In this document: piece by piece, positions 1 through 5,305 of the stretch | Layout: the number at the start of each line of letters is the position of its first letter | How positions within the stretch are numbered: position 1 is the stretch's first letter | Source of the DNA: CAZNVG01 sp964576475 | Lineage (GTDB): Bacteria; Patescibacteriota; Saccharimonadia; Saccharimonadales; CAZNVG01 | Length of the DNA: 12,170 nucleotides | Direction of reading: 5' to 3' | NCBI GenBank assembly: GCA_964576475.1 | Contig: CAZNVG010000029.1 | Coordinates: forward strand, 1-12,170 | Made by a program: the position numbers and the translations under genes | The notes under the pieces: generated by a model | Seen by the model: only the letters and a program-made list of their open reading frames with translations | Told to the model about the DNA's origin: nothing | Databases searched by the model: none

Positions 1-39
1 TTACGAGAAGCCGTTGCTGAGGAGCTTTTTTGTTTTTGA
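1..39 (+). CDS. Possible 3' end of a truncated upstream gene
   Basis: Frame 1 is open from the window edge to a TGA at 37-39 and would encode the tail LREAVAEELFCF. Twelve codons cannot identify a family, and frame 2 is also open to a stop at 60-62, so the reading frame is uncertain. The main reason to consider it is that a ribosome-binding site follows at 74-83, as expected after the end of a gene. The sequence beyond the window edge would settle it. Confidence 0.2.
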   Translation, partial: LREAVAEELFCF

Positions 40-86
40 GTACTTTATTTGTTCAAAGTACTGAGTACAGCTTAGGGGAGGAGCTT

Positions 87-260
87 ATGCTTGTCAATCC
101 ATTTTTTGATAATTTTTTGATACAACCGACTAACGTTCCAAAAACTGTGGATAAATATTGTCCCACGTGGTTACTGGGACGTTCAACGCCGGCCTATTGG
201 TACTACGAAATAGCCCAGAGTTTTAATTGTTTAAAATTAGGTCGAATTAGCTGCAACTAG
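87..260 (+). CDS. Small hypothetical ORF with a good ribosome-binding site
   Basis: The ATG at 87 is preceded by a strong Shine-Dalgarno stretch (AGGGGAGGAG, 74-83) at normal spacing, which is why I prefer it to the upstream in-frame TTG at 30. The product would be 57 residues, rich in aromatic residues and Asn, with three cysteines and no clear membrane helix or known motif. An exact DnaA-box sequence (146-154) and a 6-bp hairpin (GTCCCA 160-165 with TGGGAC 175-180) lie inside it, which could mean that the stretch is non-coding. I recognise no family. The ribosome-binding site is the only positive evidence. Confidence 0.3.
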   Translation: MLVNPFFDNFLIQPTNVPKTVDKYCPTWLLGRSTPAYWYYEIAQSFNCLKLGRISCN

Positions 261-707
261 CCGTATTGGAATTTTAATGTATAAAGGCAGATTGGTTGCT
301 GATATCTCCACCAACGTTTAATTTGTTGGCACATGCGCAAAGGTCTCTAAGTATGCAAAAGACTGCTTAGGTACGGGTTAATGAATGTTTGCACTGGCAA
401 GGAAAAATATAGAATGATGGATTGTTACTAAAATGGTCAGTGCAGCTAACTCCAATATTTTATAGTCGATACTAAATTCGGAGCAACCAAAATGTAACCA
501 AAAACTGGGCACTGTGTATCTCGCAAAATTGAACTGCTCAAATGAAGGAAACAAGAAAAATTATGAGTTATCACAAATATTTATATCCTTGTGAATAGGA
601 GGTTGTTTGTCAAACGAAATAAAAAAGTCAATTAAACATGCATTTTTTACAACAAAAATCTCTTCACATTAACAGTAGTAATAGGTAACAATGACAACGA
701 ATTGGTA
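261..707. other. AT-rich intergenic stretch without a recognisable gene
   Basis: I see no convincing protein, tRNA or CRISPR structure here. Small hairpins are present: CCAAC 311-315 with GTTGG 325-329, and a CTAAG/CTTAG pair near 347-370. The only translation-like signal is a perfect AGGAGG at 597-602, 4 nt before a TTG at 607 that opens a 21-codon ORF ending at 672. The lack of long ORFs on either strand suggests degraded or regulatory DNA. Confidence 0.5.
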
Positions 708-736
708 TTGATAAATTGAAAAGCTTATGCTACATT
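708..736 (+). promoter_or_regulatory. Sigma-70-type promoter with extended -10 for the 743-877 leader
   Basis: TTGATA (708-713) is separated by exactly 17 bp from TACATT (731-736). A TGC triplet directly precedes the -10 box, giving an extended -10. The predicted start is at about 742-743, just before a series of hairpins, so the transcript would have a leader of about 135 nt before the ATG at 878. This is a pattern match only. Confidence 0.5.
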
Positions 737-742
737 TACATA

Positions 743-877
743 GCCGAACAAACACAAAAACGGCAAACCTCTTGTGGGGGTCGTCGCTCTCTTATGAGAG
801 CGGTCAGTCATGCTGCAGGCAGCAAGCGCTAACAATTTATTGAGCGGTTTTGCTGCCTCAGCTCTTTATGAATTAAT
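743..877 (+). promoter_or_regulatory. Structured 5' leader or small RNA upstream of the 115-aa membrane protein
   Basis: Consecutive complementary segments are visible. GCCG 743-746 pairs with CGGC 761-764. ACCTC 767-771 pairs with GGGGT 777-781, with one G-T pair. CGCTCTC 785-791 pairs perfectly with GAGAGCG 796-802 around a TTAT loop. AGGCAGCAA 817-825 pairs perfectly with TTGCTGCCT 850-858, enclosing CGCT 827-830 with AGCG 843-846. A competing hairpin, TGCTG 811-815 with CAGCA 820-824, uses the same bases as the 5' arm of the long stem, so two folds exclude each other. No T-tract follows the hairpins, and no ribosome-binding site is evident before the ATG at 878. It could be a cis-acting regulator or an independent small RNA. 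It does not match tmRNA, RNase P RNA or SRP RNA signatures that I know. Confidence 0.45.
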
Positions 878-1225
878 ATGAAAAAATACACCACACCCCT
901 ATTACTTATTACTACACTTACACTTCTGGGGGCTACCAATCCTGCCAATATGTCAGGCCCTTCAATTGTTCTCGTTGTGGTTTTTATGTGCTTTGTAGTA
1001 ATACATATATCAAGACGAATAGTGGGGCTGGTACGAAAAAGCTCTGCGACTGATGATCAGAAACTTTCTAACAGTATTACAGGGTTTGTAACGGGCGCAG
1101 TTGTTCTTTTGTTTGTCTTCTTTCTAAATATGACAGGCACACTGTCTATGAGAGATGTCGTACTGGCGGTTTTGCTGGGTCTATCATTTAGCTTTTATTT
1201 AACTCGACGTCTTTCTAAAGCATAA
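878..1225 (+). CDS. Small multi-pass membrane protein, function unknown
   Basis: The 115-residue product starts with MKK and has four hydrophobic segments at about residues 6-20, 29-44, 68-84 and 93-108. Basic residues follow the second segment (RR 46-47, K54) and the fourth (RR 110-111), so it is an inner-membrane protein. The first segment could instead be a cleaved signal sequence. I recognise no catalytic motif or named family. The ATG at 878 has no clear ribosome-binding site and sits at the end of the hairpin-rich leader, so its translation may depend on leader folding. The next gene has its own promoter overlapping the spacer, so the two are probably not a strict operon. Confidence 0.7.
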   Translation: MKKYTTPLLLITTLTLLGATNPANMSGPSIVLVVVFMCFVVIHISRRIVGLVRKSSATDDQKLSNSITGFVTGAVVLLFVFFLNMTGTLSMRDVVLAVLLGLSFSFYLTRRLSKA

Positions 1226-1240
1226 TTACAAATAAGCTTG

Positions 1241-1269
1241 CTGACATCAGAGGTAGGCAATGCTATACT
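1241..1269 (+). promoter_or_regulatory. Extended -10 promoter giving a leaderless message
   Basis: CTGACA (1241-1246), a 17-bp spacer and TATACT (1264-1269) form a near-consensus promoter, and TGC immediately before the -10 box makes it an extended -10. The expected start is about seven bases downstream, at or next to the A of the ATG at 1277. The message would therefore have no 5' untranslated region, consistent with the absence of a Shine-Dalgarno sequence there. Confidence 0.6.
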
Positions 1270-1276
1270 TATTCCC

Positions 1277-1690
1277 ATGGAGAACTCGCAGACACCCCAT
1301 ATAGAGCTGCCTAAGCCGGTACACGATACCGACGCTATTGCTGCGGGTTTGGAAGCTAACTCAGCTGTGAGCCCTGAACAGGCAAGTAGGCCTGAGGCGG
1401 TTGCATCCCAAACGCAACAACCTGCCGTTAGCAGTATCTCATCTAGTCCGCAAGGAATTTTAGGAAACTCCGCTGCCATGTCACAGCCACACGCCGCTCC
1501 AATTAACAGCGACAATCCTGCGATTGCAGATGACGTTGATTTAATAGAGAAAGAATGGGTCCAGAAAGCGCGCGCGATAGTAGATAAGACGAAGGATGAC
1601 CCACATCTTCAGAACAAAGAATTGAATACTTTTAAAGCAGACTACATGAAGAAGAGATACGGCAAGGATATTAAACTTACTAATGATTGA
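1277..1690 (+). CDS. Soluble 137-aa protein paired with the downstream ATPase, function unknown
   Basis: I chose the ATG at 1277 over a TTG at 1238 because the promoter -10 box (1264-1269) lies between them, so the longer form could not be translated from that promoter. Residues 1-80 are low in complexity, rich in Ala, Ser, Pro and Gln, and probably disordered. Residues 84-137 form a charged, probably helical domain (DLIEKEWVQKARAIVDKTK, then ADYMKKRYGKDIK). From memory, this C-terminal pattern recurs in small hypothetical proteins of Saccharibacteria and other Patescibacteria, but I know of no assigned function. It ends in TGA 16 bp before the ATPase gene, so the two are very likely co-transcribed. 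A structural or regulatory partner role for the ATPase is inference from adjacency. Confidence 0.8.
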   Translation: MENSQTPHIELPKPVHDTDAIAAGLEANSAVSPEQASRPEAVASQTQQPAVSSISSSPQGILGNSAAMSQPHAAPINSDNPAIADDVDLIEKEWVQKARAIVDKTKDDPHLQNKELNTFKADYMKKRYGKDIKLTND

Positions 1691-1706
1691 GCACAGGATT
1701 TAATAC

Positions 1707-4700
1707 ATGTACGCGGTGATCTTAGGGATAATAATATTTGTAGCTATTGCTGTATATATTTTCTACGTGCGCTCTAGAAAAAACCTAAGGGAGGCGAAAA
1801 ACTTTGAACGTGGGCTGAAGATGGTACCTATGCTAATTCATCTTCCTCCATTGAGTGATGATATTGAGGTTGGTGGTAGAGATGTCCGTGATGTGACCGA
1901 GGAAAACATATCTAGGGCGCAGATCATGTATAACATCATCGCGAGTACTGCGCAGAAGGGTTTTCGAAGCAAATTCTACGGTCAGCGACATATTTCGTTT
2001 GAGATAATCGCCAATAAAGGTAGTGTTTATTACTACACAGCCGTCCCTGTTGCATTGGTCTCTGTCATAGAACAGGCGCTTGTAAGCGCCTACCCAACAG
2101 CACGTCTTGAAGAGGTTGAAGAACATAATATCTTCAGCCCTGTGGGAAAAATAAGTGGCACCATTGGGGGCGAGCTAGTCCTAAAGGAATCTTTTGCATT
2201 TCCTATTGCTACATACCAAGACTTGAAGCGCGATGCTATGCAGTCGCTACTTAACTCTTTCTCTACTTTGTCTCCAGAGGACGGAGCAGGCATACAAATT
2301 ATGTTACGCCCTGCAGCAAAGAGCTGGACTGGAAAAGCTATTGCAGTCGCTCAAAAAAAGAAGAAGGATAAAGGTAAGAAAAAAGGCGCTTCGTTAGTAG
2401 GGTCTTACGCGGCTCAAATTATCGCAGCACCACTAAAGGCTCCTGAAGCAGGGGAGGATAAGAAGCCCGAGGATAAACAGCTGAGTTCTTTAGAGCAGTC
2501 TGTTGTAGACGCTATTGAAGAGAAAACTCGTCACCCAGGGTACGAAGTGTTGATACGACTTATCGTTTCATCTAATACATCTCAGCGTTCACAAACAGTA
2601 TTAAATAATATGAAAGCTTCGTTCTCGCTCTTTGACGCACCTGGAAAAAACGGCTTTAAATTTGTGCCAGCTAAAGACATGGAGAGTTTTACCACGGCCT
2701 ATATTCTTCGCTTCTTCCCGCCGGAAGTTAACCAGAATGTTTTGAATAGTGTTGAGCTTTCGACAATATTCCATTTCCCAGATCAAAACAGCATTCCTAC
2801 ATCACAGTTAGAGCGCCAGATGTCCAAGCAAGTAGATGGGCCTCAGAAAATTAGCTCAGAAGGTCAGCTCCTTGGATACAATATGTTTAGAGGGATAAAG
2901 AAGGAAATACGCTTAGCTCAGAAGGATAGACAGAGGCATCTGTATATTATCGGTCAGACTGGTACAGGAAAGTCTATTCTGCTTGAGAACTTAGCGCTAC
3001 AGGATATGCTCGACGGTAGAGGTTTTGCTTTTATTGATCCGCATGGCGACACCGCAGAGAGCTTGCTGAGTATGGTCCCGAAGGAACGTACAGAAGATGT
3101 AATATATTTTTCACCGGCTGACATGGACTTTCCATTGGGCTTGAATTTCTTTGAGTACGAAAATCCTGATCAGCAGGATTTCCTTATTCAAGAGGCCATT
3201 AACATGCTGTATAAGCTGTATGACCCTCAGCGACAGGGCATTATTGGGCCTCGATACGAACATTTATTTAGAAATGCAGCATTGACTATAATGGCCGATC
3301 CGCAAGGGGGCAGTTTTATAGATATTCCGAAGCTATTTAATGACAGGGCGTATGTTAATCAAAAACTGAAGCATGTTACAGATCAGGCCGTAAGAGACTT
3401 TTGGCTAAAAGAGATGCTTGATTCCTCACGATCAAATGAGTTCGGCGAGGTAAAGAGCTGGTTTGTGAGTAAGTTTGGAGCCTTTCTCTCGAACACTATG
3501 ATGAGAAATATCATAGGTCAGACAAAAAGTTCTTTCAATCTTCGAGAGATTATGGATAACCGAAAGATTCTTCTAGTGAACCTCAGTAAAGGGCGTACGG
3601 GAGATCTTAATTCAAAACTCTTGGGGATTATTTTTGTAATGAAGTTTCAAGCGGCAGCCATGTCGCGTGCGAATGTTCCTGAAGAGGAGCGAGAAGATTT
3701 CAGTTTATATGTAGATGAGTTCCAAAACTTCTCTACAGAGTCATTTGCAACGATTCTCGCTGAAGCACGAAAGTATCATCTCAATCTGATTGTTGCCAAC
3801 CAGTACATAGGGCAGCTTACCGAAGAGGTGCGCGATGCTGTGTTTGGGAATGTGGGGTCAATAATTAGCCTGAGAGCAAGTGCAACGGACGCAGATTTTC
3901 TTGTTAAAACGTTCTCACCGATATTCGACTCTGAGGACATTGTGAAGCTTCCAAATTACAACGCAATCGTTCGGCTCATGATAGGAGGTGTGCCCTCACA
4001 GCCGTTTAGTATGGCCACTCTGCCACCACTAGGTAAGGCGAATCCAAAACTGCTTGATGCACTTAAGCATTTGTCGGCAGCAAAATATGGTCGCTCTCGT
4101 GATGAAGTGGAAAAAGAGATATTCGGAAGACTTAAAACTGAGTCTGTCGCAGCTGTGCCTGGACAAGCTCCGATGGGAAATCGCCAGGGTGGAGCAATGG
4201 CTCGACCTAGCGGACAGCCAGGTAGACCGCCGGTGGGTGCTGGATCCTCATTCTTGGATGAATGGCTTGCAAAGCGTCGCACTGCAATACCTCAGTCGTC
4301 CATACCTGCTCAACCGACCACAATAAACCAAGCAGCACCTCCCATGTCTCAGCAACCAAAGACCGCACAGGCGCCGCAGGTTGCAAATATTGTCCCACAG
4401 CAGCCACAAGCACCTTTAAGTCCTGCATCGCCTCCTCAGCAGGCCGCAAAGACGCCACAAACAAATATTGGTTCACCTGCTGTTATGCCACAGAGTGTTC
4501 CGCCGGTTGCCACTCAACCTACACCGGTTGCCACCATACCTCAGCAGCCTGTCCAGCCATCAACACCCACCGCATCTACAGTCGAAGAGCTTGAGGTGCT
4601 AGGTGGGCTCACTGGAAAGGTAAGTATTGGGAGCGAGAATACTAAAGGTTCGGCAGATTCTGTAACAGAAGACCAACCACCTCACACTGAGGATGTATAT

Positions 4701-4742
4701 ATAGATAAAGACGGCAATCTGCACTATGCAGAACAACCTTAG
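1707..4742 (+). CDS. Membrane-anchored TraG/VirD4-like (DUF87/TraM-recognition type) ATPase
   Basis: The 1011-residue protein has one N-terminal membrane helix (about 3-21), then a globular region to about 210 and a lysine-rich linker (about 217-226). The P-loop ATPase core follows, with Walker A GQTGTGKS at 416-423, FIDPHGD at 442-448 and Walker B VDEFQNF at 669-675. Segments such as LLVNLSKGRTGDLNSKLLG are characteristic of the coupling-protein/HerA-FtsK superfamily used to move DNA or protein through membranes. A Pro/Gln/Ala-rich, probably disordered tail spans about 810-955, followed by a short acidic end. The substrate is unknown. No relaxase, VirB-type channel or pilin gene is seen nearby. 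An AGGA lies 8 nt before the ATG. The gene is co-transcribed with the 137-aa protein, and its TAG overlaps the convergent gene's stop codon. Confidence 0.88.
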   Translation: MYAVILGIIIFVAIAVYIFYVRSRKNLREAKNFERGLKMVPMLIHLPPLSDDIEVGGRDVRDVTEENISRAQIMYNIIASTAQKGFRSKFYGQRHISFEIIANKGSVYYYTAVPVALVSVIEQALVSAYPTARLEEVEEHNIFSPVGKISGTIGGELVLKESFAFPIATYQDLKRDAMQSLLNSFSTLSPEDGAGIQIMLRPAAKSWTGKAIAVAQKKKKDKGKKKGASLVGSYAAQIIAAPLKAPEAGEDKKPEDKQLSSLEQSVVDAIEEKTRHPGYEVLIRLIVSSNTSQRSQTVLNNMKASFSLFDAPGKNGFKFVPAKDMESFTTAYILRFFPPEVNQNVLNSVELSTIFHFPDQNSIPTSQLERQMSKQVDGPQKISSEGQLLGYNMFRGIKKEIRLAQKDRQRHLYIIGQTGTGKSILLENLALQDMLDGRGFAFIDPHGDTAESLLSMVPKERTEDVIYFSPADMDFPLGLNFFEYENPDQQDFLIQEAINMLYKLYDPQRQGIIGPRYEHLFRNAALTIMADPQGGSFIDIPKLFNDRAYVNQKLKHVTDQAVRDFWLKEMLDSSRSNEFGEVKSWFVSKFGAFLSNTMMRNIIGQTKSSFNLREIMDNRKILLVNLSKGRTGDLNSKLLGIIFVMKFQAAAMSRANVPEEEREDFSLYVDEFQNFSTESFATILAEARKYHLNLIVANQYIGQLTEEVRDAVFGNVGSIISLRASATDADFLVKTFSPIFDSEDIVKLPNYNAIVRLMIGGVPSQPFSMATLPPLGKANPKLLDALKHLSAAKYGRSRDEVEKEIFGRLKTESVAAVPGQAPMGNRQGGAMARPSGQPGRPPVGAGSSFLDEWLAKRRTAIPQSSIPAQPTTINQAAPPMSQQPKTAQAPQVANIVPQQPQAPLSPASPPQQAAKTPQTNIGSPAVMPQSVPPVATQPTPVATIPQQPVQPSTPTASTVEELEVLGGLTGKVSIGSENTKGSADSVTEDQPPHTEDVYIDKDGNLHYAEQP

Positions 4743-5305
4743 CGATTGAGTAGTCTGGAGACTAATCGCCTACCAAACTCCAAAGCAACCCCGGAGAGCA
4801 TGCCAATAATCACAAGTAGCACAAACTCATAACCAGAAAGTTGAAACCCGTTGCGTTTTGAGTAATAGCCAACAATCACTAGGCCAACAAGCCCTACAAT
4901 TCCTCCGCCAGCAATCGCAGATGGCCTACCAACGGTATTTGCAGCCACTTCACTGACTTTGTCAACGGCTTCTGCATGGATGACCTTGCTAAACATGGCC
5001 TCTGTTTTGGGAAGCTTTTTGCGAACACTTCGCATTGTTCTATCGAACGAATCTAGCTTAACGTGTTTGCTAATGTAGCTATTTGAGGGTTGGTGTCTAG
5101 CAGATTCATTTGATGAACGAGTCATCTCATCTTTCGAGATAGCTTGTTCGGCGACTTCGTGACGAAGCTGACGGGTTTCCTCTGGCGATATTTTCTTCTC
5201 TCTACTTGAGTGGTCAGTCTCATGTAGAGGAGGGAGCTCATGGGTTTTTTCAACAACGTTACCATGCGATTCATGTTGTTCGTATTGAGGTGCCTTCTCA
5301 GACAT
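4739..5305 (-). CDS. Two-helix membrane protein with long charged cytoplasmic N-terminus
   Basis: I start this gene at the ATG at 5305 because AGGTGG (5316-5311) is placed 5 nt before it; a GTG at 5314 would lie inside that site. The product is 188 residues. Residues 1-125 are hydrophilic and charged, with a cluster of histidines in the first 32. A basic stretch at about 92-100 (RSVRKKLPK) precedes two membrane segments at about 130-147 and 158-176, and the C-terminus is basic. I recall similar C-terminal halves (KVSEVAANTVGRPS, then helices) among conserved hypothetical proteins of Saccharibacteria, but no function is known to me. The start overlaps the end of the surface-protein gene by 8 bp, which suggests translational coupling and a shared envelope role. 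Confidence 0.8.
   Translation of the reverse strand: MSEKAPQYEQHESHGNVVEKTHELPPLHETDHSSREKKISPEETRQLRHEVAEQAISKDEMTRSSNESARHQPSNSYISKHVKLDSFDRTMRSVRKKLPKTEAMFSKVIHAEAVDKVSEVAANTVGRPSAIAGGGIVGLVGLVIVGYYSKRNGFQLSGYEFVLLVIIGMLSGVALEFGRRLVSRLLNR
4742..4769. other. Hairpin at the junction of convergent genes
   Basis: GCGATT (4742-4747) pairs with AATCGC (4764-4769), and inside it AGTC (4752-4755) pairs with GACT (4760-4763), leaving a bulge on one arm. The hairpin starts at the last base of the ATPase stop codon and covers the last codons of the opposing gene. Neither side has a proper T-tract, so a role as a bidirectional terminator is only a possibility. Confidence 0.35.

Noticed and set aside
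152..166. A 14-bp sequence (AAATATTGTCCCAC) shared with about 4384-4397 in the ATPase gene
   Set aside because: One 14-mer match in 12 kb is within chance expectation, and the flanks do not align.
1..877. tRNA, tmRNA or CRISPR array in the gene-poor left end
   Set aside because: No T-arm consensus, tmRNA tag sequence, or regularly spaced identical repeats were found by eye.
1195..1515. Minus-strand ORF of 106 codons opposite the 137-aa gene
   Set aside because: It is antisense to a gene with a promoter and a conserved-looking C-terminus, and it has no supporting signals.
4503..4534. 11-bp repeat CCGGTTGCCAC occurring twice 21 bp apart
   Set aside because: It encodes PVAT twice in the low-complexity tail; this is ordinary repetition of a disordered linker.
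3956..4594. Several ORFs on both strands over the ATPase Pro/Gln tail
   Set aside because: They arise from the low-complexity CAG/CCA-rich coding sequence and show no independent start signals.
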